Source: Harmonia axyridis (taxonomy: Eukaryota > Arthropoda > Insecta > Coleoptera > Coccinellidae). Taken from it: a DNA stretch of 64,000 nt. Below are positions 8,950 to 22,900 of this stretch, piece after piece. Below the pieces are notes generated by a model that saw nothing but the letters and a program-made list of their open reading frames with translations, searched no databases and was not told where the DNA came from. The position numbers were made by a program, and so were the translations under genes. The stretch lies in contig NC_059503.1 of assembly GCF_914767665.1 (NCBI RefSeq), positions 28,768,001-28,832,000 on the forward strand, in the 5' to 3' direction. Within the stretch, counting starts at the first letter, position 1, and every line of letters starts with the position of its first letter.

Positions 8950-11900
8950 ATGGTGGACGTTGATAAACTTAGCGATGCTGAGTTGAGGACTAAACTGATG
9001 GAATTTGGATTCCCAGCGCTTCCCATTACAAATACAACTCGTAAAATTATGGTGAAAAAGTTGAAGCTCCTTATGGAAAATAAGAATAAGAAAAACGTTG
9101 ATGCCAGACGATCACTTGGAAAATATTCAAGTGAGGATGACAGTGATACTGAAGTTAAAGCTGCAAGAAATAAGAGGAGAGTTACAATGGCTGCTCCACC
9201 TCCTCCTTCTAAGGCACCAACACTTAAAAAAACAACAAGAATTGTTGAAACTACTATAGAGGAAGATGTTAGTTCTTTCTACAAACAATGGCCAAGAAAC
9301 ATCTCAATTATTGTAAATTTTTTAGATTCCCAAATCAAGTCCTGTAGATGTATCTTCCTCGAGAAGTGCCAGAATTCTTAAAAATATACAAAATGAGTAT
9401 GATACAGGCTCAGACTCGGAGTCTGAGATCTTGAGAAGCAGTCATATATCATCTTCCGGTGCTGATAAAAGCAGTGGTATGTGGTAAATTGTCTTTGAAT
9501 AATAAGAATTGAATAATTTAGAATCTGTTCTTTATGATTTTAGGAAAACCATATCAATTCACTTCATCCTTTACTAGTGCTGCAAGTTCTTTGAGAGAAT
9601 CTCCTAAGAAATCATTAGATAATTCTTATAGCAGGACATTTTCATCTAATGATAAACCTGTTGCTTTTTCTTCACCTGTGTTAACAGAATCTTCATCAGA
9701 TAGACTTAATCAAATTAGATCTAGGATATCTGTGGGCAATACAGGTACACTCTTGAAATTATGGTTTTGATGACCTTCACCTGAAAAAGGTATAATATTT
9801 ATTTTGTTTCAGGGCTTGATAGAAACATGTACACCTCCCCAACTGTTGAAACAAACTGGGCATCAATAGAAAAAGAGGAAACTCCTTTCTTATCTAATTT
9901 CACAAAAAGATTATCCCAGATATCTGCCTCAAAATATAATAATGAAGTAATTAAGGAACAGGAAACCAATGGAGCAACCTCTTATCTGAGAACACCTCAA
10001 TATAGCAGGTAATTTGTGTAAAAAGTAAAAGTTTTCTTGATGAACTTGATAATATTTCTAGTGCTAGATCCTCCGTGAGGCCAAGAGAATTCCATGACTA
10101 CAGCAGGCCCAATCGCAATGAGGGAAATTTCTTGAAAGATAACTTGGTGCCCTTTATTGTGCTTCTTGCTGCCGTATTGTTCTTTATTTTCGTAGGCTTC
10201 ATCTACCTTGGAATGAGGTCTGACACAAGTCTTGAAACAACTGGTAAGGTCCCATTGGTTCAAGATAACCCATATGAGCTCTAATTCTAGGGTTTTTTTG
10301 ATTGAATTGATTTGATCTGAACATGCATTTTGGAGAGTTGAAAGATGTTTGAAATATGAAGTGCCTTATTTGTAATTATGGTTGTGCCATTTTCTCATAT
10401 TGTTTCATTAGGGGATCTATTTAGGTCATTTTATGATTAGACAGTATATTTGCTCTCTTTAGCTTTCAAAATATAAACTTTCAGTTATGGCACTGCCTAC
10501 CGTATTTTTTATTGAATATTTTTTAAAATTTCTGTTAATATTTGTTTTAAATGATTTGTCGAACAAATATGTTGAATTGCTTTCATGCAAAATGTTTTTA
10601 TGACCAGTTAGTCAGCGGTGTTTGTATAAGTAACCAATATCTGTCATCACAGTTCTAAAAAAAAACTTCAAATCTATGTATTTTAATCTTTAATAAACAA
10701 TAAATATTTTGCACTATTCCAAACAGTTCTTTTTTCTTAAATTCCTCCAAATCACAGATCTGATCCCAGTTGTTTTCTAATTTTGGTCAAGTCCAACCAA
10801 AATATTTATTGGTTATTGAAGTAGTATGTGTTTAAAGTTGAAGAAAATGGCAATCTTATACTGATGGACGATGACCCATTTTAGGTTTGAATGTTCCCAT
10901 TTGTGATTTTGGCCATAAACCGAACCATGTCAGAGGGGTGAGTTGTGTTTTGGAAGGGGATGTAGAAAAAGCTATAAACTTACTGAAACCTCTCAAAAAG
11001 GAACTGAAGGAGAGGGCGGTAAGGAAGTATTGTGAAAATAATGAACTAAGTGATCGTATGTTAGAACCAGATGTGGTTAATTTTGTCAAGGGAAAGTTTA
11101 AATTCCAGGTGAGTAGACATAACAAAAGTATTTCTATTTAATATACTGAAAGAAGTTTCCGGTTTACCACTTATTAATATCATTAATTTTTTCCCTTGTT
11201 TTATTTAAAACAATTTTGGTGAGCAAAATAATTAAATGAACCTAATAATCTATTGTGTTCTTTTTCTAGAAGTCACAACTTTTCTTTCCATTCAGTTTCA
11301 GAATCCTTATAGTTGAAGCAACTATAAGGAGGATAGGTTCTCATATTTTGTAATTTCTCAGATAAAGCATTCTGTTTTATGTTGATTCTCAATGGCATTG
11401 ACAAAATTCTTTCTGCTCCTTGTGGTATCTACATTATTATAATTATTATTATTCAATGAATTGGGGTCGTTCGGCTCTGTTAGCATTGCGGCAACTGTGA
11501 CCAATTGTATCTTTTGTTCTTAACCCTACCTATTCATACAAACCCAGGGAGGTTGACGATAAGGTTCCTTAGGAGCTTTGGCTATTACTTCGTGAGTATC
11601 AAGAACTGACTTTACCATGTGAGTGGTTCCTAGGCCAGTCAGATCTCATGTAAATATGCGCCCTTTTGAGGCTTCTTTTGAGACACTCTTGGGCGCAAGT
11701 ATAGACAGATAGTGTCTCGGTTTGCAAGATAAAGGGCTCACTTCCCAGGGATCTAGAGATCCTCGTTTTAGGCTCATATACCTCAATAACTGCCTCTTTC
11801 TGATTTTGATCCATAAAGGGGACTTTTTGTCCAAGCGATTTTCGAAGTTCATTGCACTCAGGTCATCAATGAACTTCGAAATCAAATACAGTTGGCAGGG

Positions 11901-13651
11901 TTTTACCAAGAGGATTGAATCTAATTGATTCAATATAGCCAAATGTCCAATCCAGTTTTCTGAACGGAGATTTCCATTGCCTATATTCTTATTTGGTTCC
12001 CAGAAAATTTGGGCATAGTGTAATGTGATTATTAATTTTGGAAGAATATGTGACTTTGAATTAAATTTGATTTGTTTACAAGAAAAGGCACGTTCGCATA
12101 GCATTTGCGTTCAAAGCCGGTCTTTCAAAAGTTTGTGTAATAGTTTTACTAGTATGAGTATACTCTTTAGATAGTTACTCCTTAGAATGTACAAGTGATT
12201 ACGATATTGATTGGTTGATTTATGTTGTCCCAAGTCAATTCAAGTGTACAAGAATTATATATTCTGTTGATGATTTACTGCTTGAGAGTATCCAGACATA
12301 CTCATTTCAATGTTATTGAATGATCTTGAGTTGTTTACAAATAGAACTATTACATTCTTTATTTTGATTTGTTTGTATCATATATTAGAAAATTGCACTA
12401 CACAATCCCTTTTTTTGTAGGATGAATCAAGAATATTAACTGATTTGAGAAATTTACAAGTCCTTGCTTTGAAGAACTCAAAATGGGGTATCACTCTAGT
12501 GCAAGCTCTTCCAGATGAGGAAATTAATGAAAAGAATATCATTAGATCTTTGGTGAGACAATCAATAGTTCAAGAAATTCCTGGAAAGTTAACTAATTTT
12601 TGTTAAATTCTAGGACAAATTGGGTTTTGACAGAGTTGCAAAACCAATTTCGATGATTATACTCAACCCTGACATACCATGGTCTTGTAGTATGGCCAAA
12701 ACATTCTACTTGTTTGCCAGAACAGTATTAATTATATTTGGTATACTGGGGACAATCTATGCTTCCAACTTGGGTTACAAAAGGTACAATTTATATCAAA
12801 AGCAAAGTCGCAATGAGATCATTGGTTTGGTGGAGAAAATATTGGAGGTACTCCAAAGTTGCGAAGCCGAGGATAATTATTATGTCATCAATCATGTCCG
12901 GGACATGATCATTCCTGTTACCGAAAGAAAAGGTTTGTTTTAACTCAAATATAAAGATTAGGTATTTAAAAATTCGATATATTCAGCCAAGGACAAGATC
13001 TGGAAGAAGGCTGTGGAATTCATCAATGAGAATGAGTCTAGAGTGAGGACTGAGATACAAGTGGTACAAGGAGAGGAATACTTGGTTTGGAGATGGGTAG
13101 GAAGTAGTAACCTCAGTATGAAGTGAGTTCTTCAAATTTTATGATATATACATTTATATTGTTTCTTTTTGTTTCAGTATTTCTAAAAATAAGTCTTGGC
13201 AAGGGCAGGCATTCGAGACCCAAACTGGAGCAGTGAACAGCCTCTCATGCTCTCCAACTCCTTGTCTTAAGATAAGAGGCATGATCGAAGAGGGTGATAG
13301 GAATACAACTGTAATCAGACAAGCCGTTTTAAGCAAATGCACATCTAACTGCAAAATTTTACACTGTGCTGTTGATACCAAAATGAAGTGCGTCTATATG
13401 AAATGTGCAGATACCCAAGACGCAGCTATTGCTTATCAAAACTTACATGGCTGGTGGTGAGTAAGAACACTAAAAAATTACATGGGATCAAATACTTTTT
13501 TGTTGTAATTTCTTTGTTTTTCCATTTTATTTTCAGGTATGCTGGACAACTTGTCACAGTAAAATATGTAAGATTGGAGCGTTATATGCAAAGATTTCCA
13601 GATTCTCCTACGGCAGGGCCCCCATTTCTTACCGAAAAGTGGACCAGTTAA
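8950..13651 (+). CDS. MAN1: MAN1/LEMD3-like LEM-domain inner nuclear membrane protein
   Basis: Eleven coding exons: 8950-9267, 9326-9476, 9544-9744, 9813-10008, 10062-10243, 10885-11108, 12421-12552, 12614-12932, 12987-13122, 13178-13456, 13537-13651. They join in frame to 750 aa. Residues 1-46 form a LEM domain (LSDAELRTKLMEFGF), which binds BAF in known members. A Ser-rich linker follows, then a first membrane helix (about 318-339, LVPFIVLLAAVLFFIFVGF). The lumenal MSC domain is next, then a second helix (about 497-519). A C-terminal RRM-like (UHM) domain (about 649-735) is present, which separates MAN1 from LEMD2. Known MAN1 proteins anchor chromatin and bind R-Smads to damp TGF-beta/BMP signalling. 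The ATG follows a possible 5' UTR intron (donor AAAAGTAAGT at about 8884, acceptor CAG just before 8950). Intron 6 holds LINE debris. Confidence 0.92.
11450..12110 (-). mobile_element. LINE 3' fragment (RNase H region) in MAN1 intron 6
   Basis: Part of this intron is nearly the same as the LINE pieces at 21030-21300 and 21660-22640. Shared phrases include CCTACCTATTCATAC and GTGAGTGGTT, followed by AGGCCAGTCA. Minus-strand reading is degenerate but follows the same RNase H-to-tail order. It is non-functional and removed by splicing. Confidence 0.6.
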
Positions 13652-14829
13652 TAAGATCATCAAACATCAGATAACTTAAAAGGCTTACTTGACATTAGAA
13701 TTCAAAATCATTTTTTTAAGGTTTTACATGCAAAAATGCGGTTTACGTTATTTGAGAATGCTGATAAATCTTACTTCCATTCATCAAAGGCAACTGAAGA
13801 TATTGATTGTTACTTTATTCATGAAACCAATGTATTTATTTAACTTAAGTTATACTTTAAGATCTAACCTCGACTGAATGAACTGAATCTTTTATCTACT
13901 AGAATAAGAGTATGAATTTATTCGAAAACAACGAGATTATCTTCTAATTTCGACACATTATAGACTAATTGAATGGAATATGCGTTGTTACATTACCAAA
14001 TTGAAATTGATGTTAAAATTCTATTACAGAAGCTGTTTGTTTTTGAATTATGATGGATACGAATTTTAACAATTGTTGTATTTTATTACGGAAGTTCATT
14101 AGACTGTATTTGTATAAGACTTATTTTATTTGGTTATCCCAATTGTACCAAAATTTTGTTTGCATACACGAGACTAAAAGAAATAATCTATGAAATATAA
14201 TAATAATATATGTATACAAGAAACATCCACTACAGAGAATTTATTCAAAATTTTATTCGAAATAAATTGTTGATATAACATTCCAGTATATAAAAATTAT
14301 ACGATACATTATAATTAAATTAAAAATATTTTGTACAGACTCAAAAATATAACAAAATAAACAATTAAACTGCTTAAATACTAAAATTATATACAAAAGA
14401 AATCTATGAAATATAAAAATCTTTAAAACTTAACCATTATAACATATCAAAAATAATAGCACTGTTTGTGGAACAAATTATGACACTTTTTACTATAAGT
14501 CATCTCAAGGCATAAAATATTCAATTTCAGAACAGGATAGAACAGATAATTTAATTGAACTGAATAATTATCACAATTATATGAAAGAGAATAATTGATG
14601 AAATAGAACAACATACTGTTTCAAAAAATGAAAAAGCTTCATACAAAATAAATTTGAAATGTTTAGATCCAAAACCTACATCCAGATGTGGAATGGAAAA
14701 ATTAATTAATAATAATCAAAACTTATTATGTTTGTTTCCATAAAATTTGAAACAAAAATTGATTTTTCAAACTTACCAATTATATATCATGTATAGAATT
14801 TAACGGAAACAATAATTTGTTGAGTAAAT
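13652..14829. other. AT-rich interval between convergent genes
   Basis: The interval contains the 3' UTRs of MAN1 (+) and the ZAD-TALE gene (-). It is very AT-rich with scattered AATAAA motifs on both strands (for example near 14263). No coding or RNA feature was recognised. Confidence 0.6.
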
Positions 14830-16295
14830 TCAAGAAACGACAGGTGATTCACTGACTTGAGATTTAATCTTACTACTAAATCTTTTCCTTTTTGAAAAAT
14901 CTAGGAGCACTCGTCGTCGTGCATTGATAAACCAGTTTTCAACTTGTACCAAAGTTAGATTTGTTTCTTTCATCAAACACTGTTTTTCAAAATCTGTTGG
15001 ATAAGGATGCTGGAATAAAAATATTGAATAATTTTTAAATATAATACAAATAAGGATGGTGATAAATAGATAAAATTAAATAAAGTTTTGATTACAAAAT
15101 CAAAGAGTTATTATAAACTAGGGGCGAGATTCTATGATTTTGAAAAGAATAATGTTTGGGAATGTTTCATTGAATAAAATATTGAGTTAAAAACTAATTA
15201 TGTATCTATAATGGAATAACAAAACGTGACTGAAATATACATTTTCGAATACATATTAGTTATTTGATGCTATAAATTAGAAGAGTGATAAAGATATTAA
15301 GTTTGATACAGATATATAGAAAATATCGAAGTTTTTATTGTTGATTTATTAATGCTCTGTCAATTTATCTCTATAAAATTCCATTTTATTACCTGTTGAT
15401 GGTGAAAAAGCCATTCTGTTAGGTGGTTTTTTGCTTTAGCTGGAAGGTGTGGCCTTTTCTGTGAAGCTTTACCCCAAGGTATTTCTGTAATATGAAAAGA
15501 AAACCTGAACTGCAAGAAAATTGATGTTTCAATATTGACTCACTAGATTCTTTTTCTTTACAAAGAGTATTATGCTGTCTCAATAGAAAAAGGCTCCGAA
15601 ATTCTTGATTGCAAAAATTACAGACAAATGGAGAATTATGATTAGTTTTTTTATGCTTGACCAAGTCTTTAGCAGTTCTGAAAATATCCTGACATATTGC
15701 ACATACAAATGATGGCAATATTATATCTGTTTCCTCCTTCTTTGTTTCAGTTATATCAACAAATTCATCTACAACTTCTTCTGTGTCTTCGATTCCTAAA
15801 AATAATTTGAACATTATTTCGTTAATAAATTTAGAATCAAATGTTACCATGCTCCGATTCTAAATCAGTGGCAACATTTATAGTATCATTTTTATCCAAG
15901 TCCTCCCCATCTGATATTCGCCTAGCAAATTTAGATAGATTCAACAGTTCACAACTACTTTCACTTGATAGACTATCAAAGTATTGTTTTATTCTGCCTT
16001 CAATCAATAAGCACTGATTTTTGAATTCGTATGCAGCCTTGAGGGAATCTGCACAGTTCAGGCATATATAACACTCTGGCAAAATATCCAGGGCCTGCAA
16101 AATTAATAATATAACCCACGAAAACTAATAGGAAATATGCTATGTTAAACTCACAAGTTCGGGCATACAAGTTGTAATTTGATCCCTAAATGGCATAAAT
16201 CCAGAAATTGGTTCAACATAGTTAATGTCAAAATATTTTTCCCTAAATAGAAGCCTCAAACATAATCTGCAAACTTTGACCTCTTTTTCGTTCAT
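14830..16295 (-). CDS. ZAD - C2H2 zinc finger - TALE homeodomain transcription factor
   Basis: Five exons on the minus strand (16295-16155, 16094-15848, 15795-15544, 15484-15393, 15009-14830) join in consistent phase to 303 aa. Residues 1-75 form a ZAD, the insect zinc-finger-associated dimerisation domain: VCRLC at 8-12, and CYICLNC at 55-61 followed by KAAYEFKNQC. Two fingers follow: C161/C164/H177/H182 and a C2HC variant C188/C191/H204/C208. Residues about 222-285 are a TALE homeodomain, with HPYPT in the three-residue loop extension and LTLVQVENWFINARRR as helix 3. It should be a nuclear sequence-specific DNA-binding protein. The nearest family is uncertain: TLVQV resembles Mohawk and WFINARRR resembles Meis/Prep. 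Drosophila CG11617 may be a relative; that is recall, not tested. Its ATG lies 628 bp from that of SIK3, head to head. Confidence 0.88.
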
Positions 16296-16923
16296 ATTGA
16301 AATGATTACCTATTAGAATAACATGAACTGTTTTACAATTTGATAACTATTCCGGATATTTTTAAAACGATAATTTTTTCTTTCCAAGTCCTATTTACGA
16401 ACAAAAATGACAAGTGTCACATCAATCGTCAATAAAATGACAAAAATGTCAAAATTGTCGATAAAAAATAAGGAACCTTTCCCATATAATCTAATTACAT
16501 CAATTCTATGGTGATACTTTTGGAAAAAAACAATAACATTATAAAATTTATTGTAGAATCAGATAATCTCCCAGAACTTTGAAATTCTAATATATAAAAC
16601 AAGTATTATTAATATTGGAAATTTGAAAAAATACTAAAAACTCCAACAAAAAGTTTCTGAAATATATTGCATTGTTTTATTAAAATGTACATTATTATAT
16701 AATTTTTCATTGATTTATCAATTATCGGATTTTGGGGACATTTCTACTATGGTTGTTCGGAAAAAGTTAAATAAATTTCAAAAGTTCCAAATTTTTGACG
16801 TCACAATGACGTCAACGCTTATAGCGCCACTACGCTTATTTTCAGTGAACTAATTCAGTAGTCATTGCTGGGTTTTTGCAATGTTATGAACTTGATAACA
16901 AATAACTAAATAGTGAGACGAAT
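16296..16923. promoter_or_regulatory. Shared divergent promoter interval of the ZAD-TALE gene and SIK3
   Basis: The 628 bp between the two start codons must hold both 5' UTRs and proximal promoters, unless upstream non-coding exons exist. The SIK3 side contains two CRE octamers (16796-16814). The sequence between is AT-rich with no other clear motif. Confidence 0.55.
16796..16814. promoter_or_regulatory. Two perfect CRE (TGACGTCA) sites
   Basis: TGACGTCA occurs at 16796-16803 and again at 16807-16814, 11 bp centre to centre and about one DNA helical turn apart. They lie 110-130 bp upstream of the SIK3 ATG. This octamer is the full palindromic binding site of CREB/ATF bZIP proteins. Function here is inferred from position only. 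Confidence 0.6.
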
Positions 16924-19900
16924 ATGTCTTCGAAATCGGTACCCAATGAAAAATTAGTTCGCGTAGGATATTATGAATTGGAAAAAACAATAGGAAAAGG
17001 AAATTTCGCTGTTGTAAAACTGGCAACTCACATAGTAACGAGAACCAAGGTAAATTGTGATTTTTAATCAACAATTGAAATGTCAAATGGATATTTCGTG
17101 TGGATTGTTTGTCTTTTCTATTGATAACAGCGATATATTCTTGAAAATTTCAGATATTTTCTGCAAGTTTCAGTATATTATAATAGTCCAATTGCATAAA
17201 TTTATACCATTTTAAGTTGTTTTCTAATGTGTAGGCTTATGAAGTGTCCTCAAAATTAATTAGGCAAATTAACTCAGCTAATAAAATCATTATTTATTAT
17301 TCTAAAATTTTGAGATTGTTTGTTAATCTTTATATGTTGAAAATACATTGGATGATTTAAAAATTTTAAGGTTAAGTTATTAGCCTGCTTTTAAATGTTC
17401 CTGAGAATGTAATTTTCAAATTCTTCCATCCAAATATTTTGGAGATTTAGAGAAGTTAGTATATAGTTGTAGTTCCATTGGAAATATCAATTTTAAAATT
17501 CTATCACTCGTATTATCCGAATGTTCTTATAAGATTCAATAATGTATCTTGCAATGCAACCCATTTTAGAAATGCTTCTCTTCATTGACAGTTTTACAAA
17601 ACTCCTGCATTATTTTCTTGAAAATAATTTGAAATTACCTACACCATGAAAAATCTTGGTTAGTTAGTAATGTTATCATTATAGCCTCTTGACCTTTCGA
17701 GATTCTATCTTTTTGTGACAGTATTTTAATGATGATTCAGAATAAAAAATTCTGAATCGAATTTGATGAGAAATTTTGAACATGTTTGATTTGTTTTATT
17801 TATTTCATATTTGTAGTTTTTTCTCTTCAATCAATCTCTCAAAAGCTCTTAAATTTTAACATGTGAAACATTTTAAATTGAATGGAAATTCGAAAAGTCA
17901 TGAAATCATGTTTCTTGTAAAGATTCCAGTTTTATTTGATAGATTAAATTTATGTTATTACATGAATATTGATACGTAAAACTTTAACTCTGATCCCAGA
18001 TCAGATATTAATTTGATGTAAATTTATAAATGAATAAATAATAATATTAGATAATATAATATTGCAATTTATTATCAAAAACTTTGTAGTATTATCGGTT
18101 GTCAGTTATACCATGAAACGGCATATATTTTGTGGTTTGATGTTATATAACGCCAACGCGCCAAATTCTTCTGGCCGACTGTCCGTAAACACGATAGTTC
18201 TCGAAAAGATAGAGAAATTTGAAAATTTCAGGGCAGGTTCGAATTTTGAATGCCGCGGTTGAGTCCTATCAAACTGTGGGTTTCGTAAATATGGCCGTTT
18301 GAAAATTTGTGAGCGCCTTTCGACGCACATCAATAAATAATCCAACTTAGTAGCCATAATTTTGGAAATCTAGTTCAGTTGTCGGCGCGATTTTTCATCC
18401 ATGTCTATCTACTGAAAACTGGTTTTCCTAATAAGTAATGGATGTCCTAAATTCTTTGCCTTTTGAGGGGACATCAGAATCCCTTTGAGCTATAAAAAAT
18501 GAATAGCACGTTTTGGGTTAGTATTTTGAGAGAATTAATTTGGTGAAAACCGCAACCCCATAAATTCAACTGTTTTATAGCTATAAGAACAATTAAAATA
18601 TTCGGTGGCTATCAAGATCTACTGATTTAACAACATTTCAACATTTTCAAATCGATAAAAGTTGTTCTTTAAATGTGACCAAAGGAAAAAATCTAACGGT
18701 GCTGAATCCGGAGACCTTGGTGGTCACTGAATATTTCGAAAATAAATAACTGTATTTTAGGCAATTGGTGTATGACGTTCAGCCCAAAATAGTTTAATTA
18801 CCAGAAGTTCACAGATTATCATAGAATCACATGGTTGATTTGTCGGGTGAAACTGAAACTTTGATGATTTTTATAGTTTTCTAAGAAATTTATATATAAT
18901 GTTTTATTTTAATGAAAAGGGAAAATAAAGCGATTTTATTTCTTACAAAAGTTGTTATGGCTTAAATTTAAAAATACATATTATAACTTCGAATTTAATT
19001 GCAATAAAAGCAAATGGATTCTATAAAAAAAGTGTCTTCAGAAGGTTTTCGTTTCATGTTTTTAGCATCAGTAATGAAGAAGTTACGAGACATTTCCATT
19101 TCACGTGATTTTCCAATCTTCTCTCATAACTCGAAACACTTGAATTTATGAGGTAGTCGTTTCCAACAAATCAATTCTCTCAAAGAAATTCTGAGATACC
19201 CTCACTAGACAACGAATTCGGTACACCCGATACTTAAAAAAAAAGACAGCCCATTTTGAATATTAGCTTTACAAAAAATGAAGTATGAAAAAAAATTTCC
19301 AAAAATTTTTCAATTCAGAAGCCTTCCCGAAAATTTTCTTTTTGAACATGCATATACGTGAATTTACTTCAGGTTAGAATTTCCTGTTCTAATTGAAATT
19401 AAGTGCGGTATCGCGTATAAAACTTAAGCAGAAGTGGATGTTTTTTCAATAAACAATGAACCAAAGTAAACTCTTTGTTGCATGCCAATTTATCTGTGAA
19501 AATATTTATTTTATTTTACAACCATCTGGCATTGATCTCAATGATATTTTATTGGTATCTACTCCTCAAATATCCGTATAGCGTTTCATCTTTTATTTCA
19601 GGTGTGAGCGGATAAAATAAAAACGTTTCAAATTTTACAAGAGGGCTTATTATTTCGCTTTATAGAACTGAAGATATTAGGAATATATTGAATAAAAAAA
19701 ACGATGAATAAATATCCTTTCAAGGTTTGAACCCGTTTTTATTTGTTCAACTACGAATAAAACATTGAAAAACTGTAAAATTATTTAGGAGTAGGAGATA
19801 TAGATGTGTATTGTCGGACCTGGACTGTTGATGGGCAGTTTTTCATTCAAATTTTGGATTCTACACAATCCAAAATGTAAATTATTTGTTTTTTACTACA

Positions 19901-22900
19901 AACTAAATCACATCATGAATGTTGAACAACATCAGTTTTTGTATAAGAAATCGGTTTATGAAAGCTGAGTGATAGGGGACGATTACTTCCAAGTCTACCA
20001 AAGGTATAGTGGAACCATTGTGAAAATTTTTGGGATGATAAATATTTTTAACCTCCTATTTCAGAAATGCATTCCAGATCATGCTGAACAACTTTGTTTT
20101 CGTATATGTCCGTTCGTCCGCCTGTCTGTGTGTCAGTACATCATTGTAAAGGCCTATTCTACAATTCCAAATTTAATGAAATTTGGCGTGGATATTTAGT
20201 TTGGCCGTAGATGGTGCCATGAAAAATCAGCTTTACCAAATTGAAGATGCGCTAAGGATTGGGCGTTCAACTTATTCAATTTTGATGAATATATGGCGCC
20301 CTAATTGTCTGATTTTAAGGAAGAAATATGGAAATTCCATAGGAATCGCAATTTTTTTTATTTACGGTTTGCGTTGCGCATGCCTTTATAGCTGATTTTT
20401 ATTAGCGAAGGACGGGGAAGTATAGTATCACTCCAATTGGCAGAGGCTTTTTGGTAAATGTGCCTTTGACTACTATTTTTGAGAGTTATCAAATGTCTCG
20501 AATTGGAAGAACACATTTTTTCATGAAAATTCGTCTATTCGCCACATATAGTCATATTCAAGAGTGATACATGTGTTCTAACGCTCCTCTAACTTTTCTG
20601 TAGAAAGATTCATCTTTGCATTCGAAATAGGATTCAACCTCGGCAATCATTCTTCATTAGAGCCAAATTTCTTTTCCGATGAAGTGGAGTCTGAATAACA
20701 CAAATCAAGTCATTGTACAGTTTTTTTTCTATGAAAAATTGTTTCACCAATACATGAAACTTGTTTTTATCCATTTTTCGAACAACAATACCTCGATGCG
20801 TCCTACAACACCCGCCGTATTCCCCAGATATTGCGCCGTCAGATTATTACTTTTTCCGGTTGATGGCACATGGTCAGGCTCATCAGCAGTTTCACTTAAA
20901 TGAAGACGTACTTTTTCACAATAAAGTTGCATTTTAATAAAAAAAAAAAATAGCGGGAACTTAAGCGTGCACCTCGTAAGTAGCACCCCTTACTCCTAGC
21001 CGAATGTTTTATTATTTAATCGGGATCTTTGAGGCTCAATTAGCCTTCTGGGAACTGCGACCATATGGATCACTTGTTTCTAACCCTACCTATTCATACA
21101 CATCCAAGGAGACCGTCGATATTGTTGACGAAGCTGCCAACATACTTTTGAGCCTTGTCTGTTACCTCGTGAGCATGCAGGACTGATTTCTCATATGAGT
21201 GGTTTTTAGGCCAGTCAACCAGGACATTTGCACACTATGTATGCAGCTCTTCGTACCTTCGTTTCCCAGAGCTTGGAAATCTCATCTGCTGACTTAACTA
21301 CGCTAACTTGCAGCAGCGCTAACAAACTTAAAATAACAAAAAGGGCCACTGAAAGACTAATGCTAACGAATAGATCAGACGGCGTACAATGGTGGAAGAT
21401 GTGATAAAACGAGGGGCTACCATGAAGTGGGTTTGGGCAGGACACATTGCTCAAAAGAACAACACTCGTTGGGCAAGATATATTATACAGTACGTCGGGT
21501 GAACTCCATAAGATAGATGGATAACATTAGAGAGGCTGCGGATCGTAACAGGTATGGAGCATCTAATGATAGAGGAGAGTGTTAGAGAAGAGTGATGCCT
21601 TCATCTAGCAGTGGATTTTAAAACACTGATAAAGAAGAAGATTTTGTATTAACTATTGTTATTTGAATCGGGGTCGTTGCGGGGAACTGCGACCACATGG
21701 ATGATTTGTTCTTAACCCTACCTATTCATACTAACCCAAGGAGGCCGATACTGTTAATAAAACCGACAACAATCTTATAGGAGCCTTGTCTGCTATCTCG
21801 TGAGTATCTAAGACTGACTTTTTTATGAGTGGTTCTCAAGCCAGTCAACCCGGACATTTGCACACTATGTGTTCTGCTATTTCTCCCTCCTTTTCACAGT
21901 ATTTGCAAATCTCTTCTGCTGACTTATCCAAAATATATTTGCACCGATAGTCTCCTGTAAGCAGTCCCACCATTAACAGAAGCTCAGCCCGTGGCAGCTT
22001 CAAAAGCTGTCTGGTATAGGTTCGTGAAAACACTACAAATTTCTTTGCATTAGCAAGACCGGAAGTGTTCCTCTAGAGGGATATTCTATTGTCCAACTCC
22101 CATTGTTAGACCGCTGCCATATATTGCTCTTTTCCAAACCCACAGAAAGGATCAAGGCCAACCTAACCTAATCTTTTTTTTGCAGGTTTATCGGCTTTTT
22201 CATTTCCTTCAATACCATAGTGCCCCGGTACCCATAGTAGAGTTATTTTATAGTCTCTGGCCAGTTGCTTTATGGTATTATAACACTCTGATGTCAGCAA
22301 AAACTTCTGGCTTTATGATTCCACGGACCTCTGCGTGACCTGGTTGTCCGTAGTGATATAAATATGCGCCACTTTAAGGTTTCTTTCAAGATATTTTTGA
22401 GCTCACCGAATAGGCAGCTAGTGTCTCGGTTCGTGAAATATAGGTTTTACTTCTCAAGGCTTTAGTTATCCTCATTTTAGATCCGTATACTTCAATGCCT
22501 GTGCCTCTCTCTAATTTTGATCCATCGGCATACCATATGGAGGACTTTTCATCCTGACGTTTTACGAAGTTTATTGCACTAAAAAGTCATCAATTACTAT
22601 TTAAAAGGGCGTTTCCAATTTGAATAGTTGGCATCACATCCAATAGTTTAACCTCAGAGTAATAAACATAGATAGAGGGGGCATACGTCATTTTCAGTAA
22701 GCGAATTTTGACCCCAACATGAACTATCAAATTTGACATAAGGGGCACGGAAATGAAAACATATCAGTGATACGATATTTCACTAAATTCGCGGGTTTCT
22801 CCAAAAAAAAAACACTTCTTATTTCTCATAGTGAATCAAAGTTTCATATTAACTCAAAATCTATTGAGATAAATACCTAAATAAATATATAAAGTTCAAG

